Of a stretch of DNA of 64,000 nucleotides, positions 11,588 to 22,900 are shown one piece after another (the stretch's first letter is position 1; each line of letters starts with the position of its first letter). The position numbers and the translations under genes are program-made. Source of the stretch: Diphasiastrum complanatum (lineage: Eukaryota > Streptophyta > Lycopodiopsida > Lycopodiales > Lycopodiaceae); assembly GCA_029204225.1 (NCBI GenBank), contig CM055097.1:186001-250000 (forward strand), in the 5' to 3' direction. The notes beneath the pieces are model-generated. The model did no database searches and was not told the origin of the DNA. It saw only the letters and a list, made by a program, of their open reading frames with translations.

Positions 11588-11677
11588 GTGTGCCATGATG
11601 ACAATCTTCGATTTCTGACACCTCTTGTACGAGAGCATTGCTATTGCTCGCTGAACGGATCGTATGTCTGAGCACAT
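11588..11677 (+). ncRNA. Candidate box C/D snoRNA 2
   Basis: Box C ATGATGA at 11595-11601, a possible D' CTGA at 11615-11618, and box D CTGA at 11668-11671. The ends pair as tgtgc (11589-11593) with gcaca (11672-11676). The bases before box D, gaacggatcgtatgt, would be the guide; the target is not assigned. It lies 185 nt after candidate 1 on the same strand and downstream of the same promoter, as expected for a polycistronic plant snoRNA cluster. Confidence 0.6.
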
Positions 11678-12487
11678 GTACTTACAGGCAAGTATCCCTT
11701 TATAACAGAAAAGTTTGTCATCCACCATGAAACCCGAAAGTATTTGTTTTTCCCTCGCAGTGACGGTTCATATTTGTGGGTTTCGCTATCAAAGTCGCTC
11801 CTTCCAAGTAAATCATTATAATCTCTCTATACATTTCATCCAGTGATGTGTTAGATCAAGCTTCTATTTTTTTTTTCCGCATCTATGAAAGCGATTTAAC
11901 AAATTACTCCACATCGTTCATAAGTTTCAGAGCGAGTTAAATTCAATATACATGTAAAGCTGCATAGGTGGTTATTTTTAGGGCATCATGTAAAGATTGT
12001 GTTGTCATTGAGTTTGTATTTTGTGGCGTTCAATCTTACGCTTTGTTAATGAGTTTTTTTGCAAGGTCGCTCTGTCGAGATGATTATCCTCACATCCCGA
12101 CGTATTTTTTCCTTGCTAGAGAAATATCCGACTCACTCACCCACTTGGATTCTGTGAAAATGTGGGCCTTTCAGTGTGTGGATACATTTTTATCTGAAGT
12201 CAATTTCTACCAGAATTTATCTCCTTTTTTGTACTCGATAGCCATATGTAATGCAGCTTTGTTCTAAGTTGCATCGCAATGGCATTCTGTAGGCATAGGG
12301 TTTGGGAATGAGAGTTCCAACCCGAAGAATAAGAACTTAAAAACTTCCTGCATTGTTTAAGTGCATGCTATTCTTATGCCTGGTTCCCTCTTACAATTAT
12401 GGTGCTGTTCTGTGAGTTCTATTGAAAATTTTGCTAAAAGTATGAATCTGTTTTGGAAATCTAGCTCATAAATGTTACTGGTTTGCT

Positions 12488-12686
12488 AAAATTTGTGGGA
12501 GGAGCGTATTCCTCACCACCACTGACATTAGAGTGGTGGGCTCCAATGCATCAAAGGGTGAGGAGTGCGGGATGCACCCTGGTGGGACTTGGGTTGGATG
12601 ATGACATCCCACCTTTTCACCCTTGGATCGTCTCTTCATCATGATTGTCATGCCAGACTTGGTGAAAAATACGCTCCTCCAAATTT
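12488..12686. mobile_element. MITE-like element with terminal inverted repeats
   Basis: About 199 bp. The left end (aaatttgtgggaggagcgta from 12489) is the imperfect reverse complement of the right end (tacgctcctccaaattt, ending 12686), and the match extends inward to tcacca/tggtga, giving TIRs of about 27 bp with one indel and two mismatches. There is no coding capacity. The superfamily is not assigned because the target-site duplication is ambiguous. Confidence 0.6.
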
Positions 12687-12689
12687 GTG

Positions 12690-14550
12690 CGCGGTAAATA
12701 GAATTGCTTAAAATTTTTGTAATTATATGTTTAAGTGATTAGGATATTTATGATTTTATCATCTTGCTTTTGCACATCCATATAGTATTTATTGTCGGTA
12801 AAATTAAAGTTTTTAACATGTTTTTACATCTTGATTCTTGATACAAGGTATTTACATGTTTTGAATGCCTTTTTATAGCTTTTTCTTTTTCAAGACACCA
12901 AAAAAAATTTACGAAATAAAACCCCAAAATTGAAAATGTTTTGGGATGTAACATTTTGAAATTTTCCGACCGTGATCTAAACTCTACATTTCACATTCCG
13001 GAATGCAATGCATCTATGCTTAGTTGTATCTTAGCCCAGATGTGATATTTTACAGGTTTTGTCTAAATCCCCTGAATGTGGAAACATAAATGAGAACTTT
13101 CATGATTTAAAATCTGATCATTTACTCTTGGGTGAGTTTCGCACAGCTTGTGGAAAGTATTTAGTATGTTTTAACTTTAATCGCTGGGCAAATGTGCTAA
13201 ATAAATAAATAAATACCTTATTTTGTGGCTGTATCTAAACTTTAAGTCTTTAAAGCTTCAGAAATTCTAGCCTTTTGGCTACATTACGATAGAATTTAGC
13301 ACGCCTGCTCGTGTTATAGTTATCCTATTAAACTCTTTCCCAAGTTTGGCAATAAATGACACCAAATAGAAATGATATTATCAAATAGTGTTATGTAGGT
13401 AATGTACTCTAGGTAGGTTATAAGTTCATATGCAGTCCAAATTAGATAAAGTCAAAAGTAACATCTAGTGGGATCCAAACTCATCCATAAAGCTAAAATA
13501 TTTATTCTCATTACCAAAATATATTGAATCTTGTGCAATGAGAGTTTTAACGTTAAAACTTGCTTTTATACAAATCTACATTTACAATAATGAAGTTGGT
13601 GACGATAATAAGATGTCAATATTGACAAGTGAACTTATTATCAGCACCATGCAAGGTCACAAAGCAAAGGACCATTGGTTATGTATGGACATGGGTGAAG
13701 TGATTTAAATGGAGACAAGATGGATTGCTTTTGTGTTGGAAAAAGAGGTGGACATGGGGGAAACATGGATTGCTTTTGTGTTAGAAAAAGAGGTGGGTAA
13801 TCATTTGTGGGGCAACACTTGTCTATGGAGAATTGGGCCTTGTATCGAATAGAGAATGTATAATCATCCTAGGTGCTTTAATTTGTCGTAAAAACCAACT
13901 TGTCGTACAACCTCAATTTTGTAAGTGATGTAATCAAATAAAAGTCATTACCGCATAAAGTTGCACTTGTACTATGCAAAGCTATTGAGTCATTGCATAA
14001 AGTTGCACTTGTACTGTGCAAAGCTTCAATAGCTGCAAATATGCCATGAAGTGTTGGAAAGAATAAGTGTTTAATTTTACGTTGGTGAATCTCTTAAATG
14101 TGTGGCGATGTGAACCATTCGGTGTCACTACCCAAGGAGGGAATGAAAAAACATAGGGTAGGAAAGATAAGAAAAAGGAGAATGGCATAAAAAACAGAGA
14201 ACATAATACTCAGATTGGAGGGAGAAAAAAAAATGGAATTAAATATGACAAAAGATTATTGTACAAAAAAGATGAAATAATAAAAGAAAAATTTAATAAA
14301 TAGATAATAAATAAAAATATTCAAAAAAATAAATAAAAAATACCCATTTTCGTTATTTTTGATTAACTTAGTTCCTTTTTTTTTTCATTATTTTTTTTGT
14401 CTTGTTGAACATGGACAAGCTATTATCAACAAGCACACTATTGAGAGATTTTATCCATACTATGGTGATCAATAGTAGCTTGTTAGTTTAGAAAGATGGA
14501 TATATCATTGGGATTCTACTTGTAAGGGTTCTATTTGATCTGTTTATCTT
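12690..14550. repeat. Non-coding stretch with two small tandem duplications
   Basis: No gene seen. A 45-bp unit containing tggattgcttttgtgtt is present at 13721 and 13766. A 42-bp unit containing gcataaagttgcacttgtac is present at 13953 and 13995. The stretch at 14,220-14,400 is extremely AT-rich. Confidence 0.7.
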
Positions 14551-14558
14551 TTGCATCT

Positions 14559-15582
14559 TCAGCGTCGTGATTTTGCTTGTGGTGCAAGGTAAGAAGCTTG
14601 ACAAATCGGGAACACAAAGAGTTGCATGTGAGTGATTGCGAGGGGATTAGACAAAATGTCGTATGCATGTTGCCAACAATATCCATCGTATATCATTGTT
14701 CCACACCCACAATATTGGAAAATGAAATAGTTGAGAGGCGATGGTAGATCTTGTATAGTGGGATTTGATCTTTGACCAATATTGATTTGAAAGGTTTTTT
14801 TGGATTGAAGTATTTCTTGCCAAAATAGCGGTCCCAACGGGTTAAAACCTTGATAGTTATAAAAAAAGACTCCACATTGAAATAGGCTTCCAGAATGATA
14901 GGATCTAGAGAAAATTAGCTGCACCGTCCAAGAAGTGATTCAAGGCGTATGTGAAGTCGATGAAGTTAGCCCAATTGTTTGTTGAGTGGATCTTGGATGA
15001 CATTGGGACTCTTTAGGGCTTGCCACGTGCATATTCTTGGTAGAAGATAATATGTTGAATCTACGTGAATGGTAGCTGGAGTAGTGAGGTACTCTTTGAG
15101 GAGCTTTGGTTGTCGATGAAGATTGTCTTGTGCCATTCTGGATCAGCTTGGCTGGTTTCAATTTTTCTAGATCCTCGATATTTTATGGTAAACTATAGCT
15201 ACCTTTAGTTTTCAAATCCAAGTTATTGCTCAATGACTAGGGCCATCTGTTTTGATGATGGCACATGTATAATGTGTTGGTACCAACATTGATGTACTTT
15301 CAACAAGTTTGCCAAAGTAGTCATCTTTGGCGTGGTGTAAGGGTGGAAGTGGTAGTAGGTATGTAGTCAAGTTGGTGGAAGTGGTGAATGGTGCTCAAGA
15401 GCAGGCATGGAAGGGGATTGCTGCAAGGTTTGTTTCGAGAGGAACATCAACTTAGGAGGTGTATTTGGCATTTTGGTAGATGGTTCGGTCTTCACTAGTT
15501 TGTAGATCGAAGAGGATGAAAGTAAACAAGAGTTGTTGATAGTGATCGATGGTGGTGGTGGATTGGATGAAGGAGAAATCAA
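14559..15582 (-). other. Minus-strand open frames of unknown nature
   Basis: Three consecutive minus-strand frames (15582-15367, 15161-14940, 14924-14559) are Ser/Pro/Thr-rich upstream and aromatic-rich downstream (LNYFIFQYCGCG). They are separated by stops and show no family I recognise. The composition could reflect a decayed retroelement polyprotein, or chance in GT-rich DNA. Not called as a gene. Confidence 0.2.
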
Positions 15583-15599
15583 AGATGGTGTAGGAGCAG

Positions 15600-18500
15600 C
15601 GGATGGAAGGATCTTTTAATAACAAGGTTGTAATGGGCCATCACACCATTGTGGCATTGGATGAGGGTGACGGAAAAGTATTGATGGTGATTTGCATAGA
15701 CGGCTTGCAGGTAGGTGTAGGCTTGATGGAGTTTTTTGGGGAGATTGGCGAGTGGTGCGACAATGCTTAATGTGCTCCACCAACGTGTCCAATATTGGCT
15801 ATATTGTCGTTAATTGGCGGTACTTCAACTCAAATTTGGCATGTGTTATTTGTGAAGGTGAAGGGAGGAATGGGGGTGGAACGAAGAGAGCAGAACCTTG
15901 CATATGATCTGATTATAAGATGATTTTTTTTTCCCTCGAAAAATTAGCGATGGCACAAAGGCCTACAATGAAATGAAAGCGAGGGCTAGCCAAAATGTCA
16001 TAGAAATAGCCAAAGTCCTTACTTTGTACAAAACCAATAAGGACGACAAATTTTTATTTTTATATTCTCGAAGGTGATTTAATAAACATAAAAAATGTCA
16101 AAATGCAAGAGGGAGGGAGCCAAGAATGCAGAGAACAATTATAAAAAGCTAGTCTAATAAGATAGTGAGAAATTCTAGAATGATGTTGAATCATTTCTTA
16201 AAAAATACGAAGCTTAGTTCTTATCTCCTTCAACTGTTACTCTTCTTCTTGGAGTGTGGCAGAAAGGGTAGCCACCTCTATGTGCCAAATTACAAGGGCT
16301 ACTTCATGATAGGTTCAGAGGTTCTTCGCCAATGGAATGGATTGAGTAGATAGGCCCTTGTAGTGTTTTGTCCACTTGTGTTGAAATGTAAACTCGAAGG
16401 TAAAGGCCTGTCCTAAGCTCTTAAAGGCCAATCGATTTATTGACTTATTCATTCACATAAAGCAAGTCTTGAATCAACTTAAATGAAATCAAAGTAGACT
16501 TGAGAATTAAAACTCGAAAATAATGAATCACATAAATTCATTCACATACAGTGGAAGCACGAGATGTGCAACCAAAGGGTCTTTTTCTTCCACGGATATG
16601 ATATGATCAAGGAGCACTATGAGACTTGAGACTTGAGTCTAGCTTGTTGAATTGTTGTATTCCAAACAACTTCTTTGGCATTGAACACTTCATGTTGTCT
16701 AGTTGTAGTGACTTTGGCTTGTGTAGCTTCCCTTTCCAGATGATGGACTCGATCCTCGAAGGATCATTCATTTGTAAGCAGAGCTTTATGCTCAACTTTC
16801 AACTATTGGGATTTTAGTGAGAGGTACTGACTATTCACTTAATAGTTCTTGCGTGTCTACTTCTCTGTGTCTAGTGTGGACCATGCCAACTAGCTATTGG
16901 TTTATTCGAATAGTAGTCTCTATTTTTTGAGCTAGATTTGAAGGGCTTGTACCTATGCTTGCCTCTCATATCTTTCTCTCTTAAATTCCTCAATTGATTA
17001 GGCAATGCCTACACCTATTGTTGCTAGTTGGTAGCTATCTGATCCTTGGTTTGTTCGGTTGCTTGGTGAATGAGCATTTGATGGAGTTGTTGTTGGAGGC
17101 TTTTTTAGGGTAGTCCACCAATCCAAAGCTTGATCATTCCAAGTGGCTCTAGTGATTGTAGTACAAAAATTGGCATCGATTGTAGTGTGGTTGAGGGGAT
17201 GGTAGTAATAGTTGGATGGTGGAGTTGTTGGAAGAAGAAAAGGATGTTTGATAGAATGACTGCATTCAATAGATGCACTATCGGGCTCTGCAAAATAATC
17301 CTTATTCTAATGTATGACTACACCCATCAAATTTGAAGAAAACTATCACAACTATTGCCATATTCGATTCTAATTGTTTCTAACTTTGAAATCATCAAAA
17401 TTTGTTAGATTCATTTTGTAGACAAAAACATAACAGAGTAAACATTGCTATATCGATATAGCTTCTATATCGAAGTATTCGATAGTTTAGACAAAACTAT
17501 AAGAGAATGTAATCAGATTACAATAGAACATAGAAGCATTTGATTATTTTGACACAATACAACGCGATACAAATGTATGATCAATTCAGTAAGTTGCATG
17601 TACAAATCAAAAGAATCGTGAGCACAAAACAATAGTGGATGCAACCACGTACTCAAAACTATCTCTGAGTATCTGATTGACTCTGCCAGACACTTCTACT
17701 TATAAGCAATAAGTGTTTCCAGAAATGCACTATATTAATCTCTAGGATCAATATGCCAAAAAGTTGTTAACCTAGATAATGATCAACTATTTATACTAGT
17801 TATGAATGCCATTTAGAATAATCCAAATGATAGTTGAAGATAGCTATTTGGATAGCCAAATTGTGCTATCACTTATCTAGTTAGGCTTCCCGAAAACTAG
17901 CAAAACTCGTTAGGGGAAGTTGTTAGCTTCAAAAGAAGTTCTGTTAACATTCAATAGTTTAAGCACCTTCGATACTCTTTGTCGTTGTTCAGCATGGTAG
18001 TTTAAACACCTTTGATACTCGACTGTTAGCCACCCCTGTGTATTTCTGCAGACTATGAAAAGCATAAGTAAAATTGTAGAACTGGATAGATGAATGGATA
18101 TAGATTAAAGGTTGATTATTTGTATAAATCCAACAAGAGTATTACGTGGATTTTTGATGGAGGATCAAGTCTGAAACATTGGCATAACATGGATATCTCA
18201 CCACGATTCTATCATGTCATGTCATTACGAGGATGGGTGGACATTTTCGCTAACTAAGGGTAGTTGAACAGTCCTAAGGATGTTTCATCAGCCAAATCGT
18301 ACTCCCTGACCAATAAAATTTTTTCACACCTGTAGAAGCATGGCCTTGGGAGACTGTATCTCTAGTTTAGAATCAATCGATCTTAATTTACTCTGTATGA
18401 TTTTAAAAAGTCCACATAGACATCGATAACTCACCAGATACCAATAAAGCTTGTCTCTACTCGATATCATGCACTCATTTGTATCTACGAGTCAGTATTC

Positions 18501-20100
18501 TCAAAGATCCATCAAGGCAATTAAAGATCCAAAGTCTCATCTCTTATAACTCGAAAGAGAGTATTTCGTTCAAAGCAAAAAGGATTTAACTTTGATCAAG
18601 GCTTTAGAAGATTGATATCAATTCTAACATCTAATAAATAGTCGTAGAGAAACCCCATGTAGGTTTAGGTGAGCACCCAAACTCATAGATTGTGTACTTA
18701 TTTGACGAGAAGACTCTAGAAGAATGTATCCCTTCTTTCAGATCGTGGGTATCTCTAGATATCTTTGGATCTGTTGAGCTCTAGAATAGGTAAGATACAT
18801 GGCTCAAGAGAACCCAAAATCTGCTCCATTCACACAGCGCCAAGAATAGAAATAATTCATTGTCGGTGCATGATCTTCAGTCCAATCAGTATTACAATAT
18901 TCAGATACGAGATATCAACGAAGGAGATATCAGGTTTAAAGGGAGGTTAGGACAAAACATCCTTATGATATTGACATTTTTGAGAATCTTAGTTGAATTC
19001 TTATAGGGACATGAGCAGGTTAGACAACCCGCAGACCACCTCGATAATGTCTCAAGATGTTTTTTTTGTCTCATATCATACTCATAGAAAATCTCACATA
19101 AGTTGTTTTTAATCTTTTACATCAATGAGCATTCTCACTATGGTAGTTGGATCTCTTTCTCATCTCCAACATTTATGATAAAAAGGCATATGACATATGG
19201 GCCTTGTCACTTAGATTTTACACTATCTCCTAGATCTCACTTAGACATCTTAGGACCAAGATATAAGTGTCTTGAATCTCCATTAGTCAAAAATGGGTAG
19301 GATGCATGGCTTTAAAGATCTCATAATTACTTCTAATCAAGTAATTCCAATTATAAAGATTGTCCTTTGTGATACATTACCTTTAACCTAATCAATATTC
19401 CAATATTCAAATATGATGTATAACATAAGTTATGTCAGATCCCAATGGAAGGTTGAGATGAAACATCACTCATAATGACCTAGAATCTAAAAGGATTATT
19501 CGATTTACTCTAAGTATTCACCAGTTTAATAAATCTCTCAACCACTCAAACACTTATTATGATGATTTTGAACTCCTTTTCTTTCACTTTTCTCTTACTG
19601 AACAAGCTGAGCACCAAACTCTCAAAATTTTCACATTAATTCCAATAGTCTTATCAAATGTAACCAGGTGATAGGATCAGAGGAACAACATATGGTTATT
19701 ACAATTATTGTCAAACTATGACCTAAACTAGTGTAGTTATTAGTTTTGCATTATATTATCTAGTATAGTTAAGTATTGTAACTTGAGATATTGTCGTTGG
19801 ATAGATTAGCATGTTTAAGGCAAGCAAAGCCAACCAATAGAATGCTTCCATGCTGCCAGATGGCAATTTCAAAATTTGTTTCTATTTGTTAATTTAAATG
19901 AGCTATGTTACATAGATTTCAAACATGTGCATTTTAATATGGCCACATGTTGAATGAAAAAAAATAAAATCTTTACAGAGGGTAGTGAAGTAAAAATATT
20001 CATGTAAAAAGTTCCTCTAATTGACATTGTCTTCATTCGCCTGCACAAATTAAAATACACCAATTCAATCATTCATTTGGAACTAGTTGCACCTTCCTAT
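15600..20100. other. Intergenic, no gene; diverged repeats
   Basis: No supported coding region. The segment 18,780-18,960 has a diverged relative about 490 bp downstream at 19,270-19,460 (shared order: ggtaagatacatggct, a Gln/Asn-codon-like stretch, aatattcagatac, gggaggttaggac), suggesting an old large tandem or a degenerate element. The stretch 17,440-17,500 has short atatcga repeats. Confidence 0.35.
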
Positions 20101-20110
20101 TAAGCTTCTC

Positions 20111-20574
20111 TCAATGCCGCTTCCCAAGTATACACCCCTTATGAATGGATTCTTCGTTATTGTCCAAGGTAGGTGGACCAATTACCATCTTGGATATGTG
20201 AAGTAATCTCAAGCTCTTGAAGTTGAAATGTCCCAAATGCCTATGCCACAACTCACTTTGGGATAATGAAGTTGCTGCTAGTCCACAGTACTTTATAACC
20301 ATAGCATGTAACTTGCGAAGCCACAAGTTTTATCGTGAAATTCATTAACGACCATTTTGGTACTGTATTTCACATCCTTAACTTGACACCTTTTGTCATC
20401 GAGTTGAGCTTTCAACTTATGATTCATCATTGCTCCATTAGTTACCAATAGTAGACTACTGATGGGGTATGAATAGGGAGTGGTACATTCCATTTGTAGA
20501 ACTCTTGTACATACAACCTTTTTTCTATTGAATTGCCAATATATCTTTATCAAAGTCCTCGTAATATCTCTCAA
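20111..20574 (-). pseudogene. Copia GAG-pre-integrase domain remnant
   Basis: The minus frame 20326-20111 contains ELWHRHLGHFNFKSLRLL followed by KGCILGKRH, the zinc-binding GAG-pre-integrase signature that precedes integrase in Ty1/copia polyproteins (usual form LWHRRLGHL and C..C..GK). The overlapping upstream frame 20574-20293 gives the preceding linker (KCQVKD/TCGFASYML). It is broken and isolated. Confidence 0.6.
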
Positions 20575-21523
20575 CTAATTTCTTCTAGTAATTTCATCCA
20601 ATCTTGAGATCAAGTAGAAGTATTTCTAAAGCTTTTCTCTAATTTCTTTTATGTAGAGCCACTATCTCCAACTTGATCAGTAGTGGCTTTATCCACTATA
20701 GAATGTTGTACAATGGTTCCATGAATTCTTGACATGCTATGTTTGAGACTTCTTATGGTAGGATTTTTTGGAATGACATTGGACATGTCCAATCTTCTAT
20801 TGAATTATTGACATCCATCTCTCTAGAAGTGCTTCCTTATGGCCTTGATTTTCTTTCAATGAAAAGGGTTTTTGCTGTCTTCTTTTTTCTTTCTCCTTGA
20901 GATCAACATTTTGAGTAATTTTTAAAAAAAAATTTAGAATCTAGTATTATGCTCTATAGAAACCCTAGATAAACCTAATAAGCATTGGCATGAGGTGAAA
21001 GTTGGATGTCCAAAATTGTCCTAAATCATATATGAGTGCTTGTAGAATTTTCTTGATTTTGGATGGAAAAAAGTGTAAATGGATCCAAGCTAGTATAGAA
21101 ATCCTAGAAATGTACTCGGTGGAGGGGACCAGCATATTGCATCACTATCACAAGGTGGATATGAACTTGTATGGTCTAAAGACAAAAGATAGATATGAAT
21201 GCTCTTAGAAAACTAGTTCTTGTGGGCGAGGTCTTTATGAAATAAGCTAAAATTATATAGTCGATGTTGAAAATGTGTCAAGTAATATTTCATTTTTTTT
21301 CTTGAGATAGTGAGTTGTGTGTTAATGTAATGCTTCTCATTCTCGTGAACCTCTACAACCTTTCAAGTGACCTTTCTACAACAATTCCCTACTATGATTG
21401 GAGAGATATTATCCTTTAATGTGCTAGGAGAGTTGGAAGGGATTTTCTCTAGAATACTCCAACATAGCTAATAAGTGGAATGCACATCTTCTTAGGGCCA
21501 ATAGATTGCACCCTAATTGTGCC

Positions 21524-21540
21524 CAAGGGGGGTGTTGTTA
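21524..21540 (+). promoter_or_regulatory. Possible polypurine tract and 3' LTR start
   Basis: The string aagggggg is followed directly by tgttgttaggac, the arrangement seen at the 3' end of copia elements (purine tract, then LTR starting TG). No paired LTR was found in the window, so this is a candidate only. Confidence 0.3.
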
Positions 21541-22488
21541 GGACTAGTAGGAAAAGATAGGAAGTTTAATGTCTCCTTGTTTGAATAGTTGTCAAGTTTA
21601 CTTGTGAGTAGAGTGGTTTCTCAATGTTCAAGTCTTTTCTTTGCATCTTGGGACTCTTAAGCTTGAAAATTGGTGCTTTTTGGACATACAATTGTGGTTG
21701 AGAGTGAGACTTTTCATTTTAGCATTTTACTTGTTGTTTCTATGGAGGTTCTCTCAATTTCCACACTCATTGGCCTTTGTCACAACTATGTATAATGTTG
21801 ATGGTGACCTCTCTTCTTACTGCTACCAACCCTCATACGTTGCTAATATTCACCTTTCTCAGTAGCTTACTCTTCATTATTATTGCGGCTATCATTGATA
21901 ATGACTACCACACCTCCCTTGCCATTACTGCCCACACTCTTCTATTAGTGCTTATCTCTTTCCTCATTTCTCAAAATTCTTGATTTTATTTTATATAGCA
22001 TTCAAACTCATGTTGAATATTTTGTAGATGGGTTGATGAAACTATAAAATCTTAGACATGGCCTTGTGATTCCAACATATTTGTTGTTTGAGTTTTTGAC
22101 AGATGAGTTAAGTTGACCAAGTAAATATTATTCCAATATTCTTCTCATGAAATATCACATAGTCATTAATATCTTCAACTTCTCATCTTTGGATTATGTT
22201 GGTCCTTCAATCATGGCTTACCTAAATAGAATAACCATCATTCTTATATCATGGCTTAGTTGAATATAATAACCATCTTGGTTGTAGAACCCGTATTCAT
22301 GACCAATGGACATCCGCAAGTTAACTCAAAGTGAATTATACAAGATATGTTTGTTAAATATTTCATAGCTTAAATGTCATGCATGTTTATTTCTTCCATG
22401 TTTGCACAAATAAAAAAATATCCCTTTTCAATAGATGCATAATAATATCAATGAATAACCATATTCAAGTTATGCACCCATGCACTCA

Positions 22489-22605
22489 AGTGCGCACACA
22501 CACAAACACACACAATGTGTGTGTGTGATCGCAAGCGCACATGCATGCATGATTGTGCTTGTGAGCATGCACGCGTGTGCTCATGCACGCATGTGCGCGT
22601 AGTTG
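22489..22605. repeat. Alternating purine-pyrimidine tract
   Basis: A run of cacacaca, gtgtgtgtgt, gcgcacatgcatgcatg and gtgcgcgt words, partly palindromic around 22,510-22,525. Such DNA is prone to Z-form and cruciform structures and to recombination. Confidence 0.8.
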
Positions 22606-22754
22606 TATCTTGTTTACGATTTTAGCCTATGCCAATAGCAAAGTTTATTGATTGTTTTTACATATACCTTATTATGGAGGCCTTATGGAAGAAAGCCTAT
22701 TTTCAATAGAACTTTTCTTTTGTAACATTCTCATAATAATTATGTATATTAAGG

Positions 22755-22900
22755 TTGTGAGGTCAAATTCAAAGATGTAAGCAAGCTTAAGAAAAGTATA
22801 TCAAATGTTTACACAAGCTTCAGAAAAGTATATAGAATGTTTACTTGGTCAAATTCAAGGATGTAAGCAAGCTTAATAAAAGTATATAGAATGTTGACCG
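22755..22900. repeat. Imperfect short tandem repeat
   Basis: The phrase gatgtaagcaagcttaa...aaaagtatat...aatgtt occurs at about 22,772 and 22,860 with a shortened copy between at about 22,814. Confidence 0.7.

Larger units (their letters stand above)
10690..12300 (+). other. Probable non-coding snoRNA host transcript region
   Basis: No supported protein frame between the promoter and about 12,300. Apart from the two C/D candidates the region is unique-looking sequence with pyrimidine-rich tracts. The 3' end was not located. Additional H/ACA or degenerate C/D RNAs cannot be excluded by eye. Confidence 0.4.
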
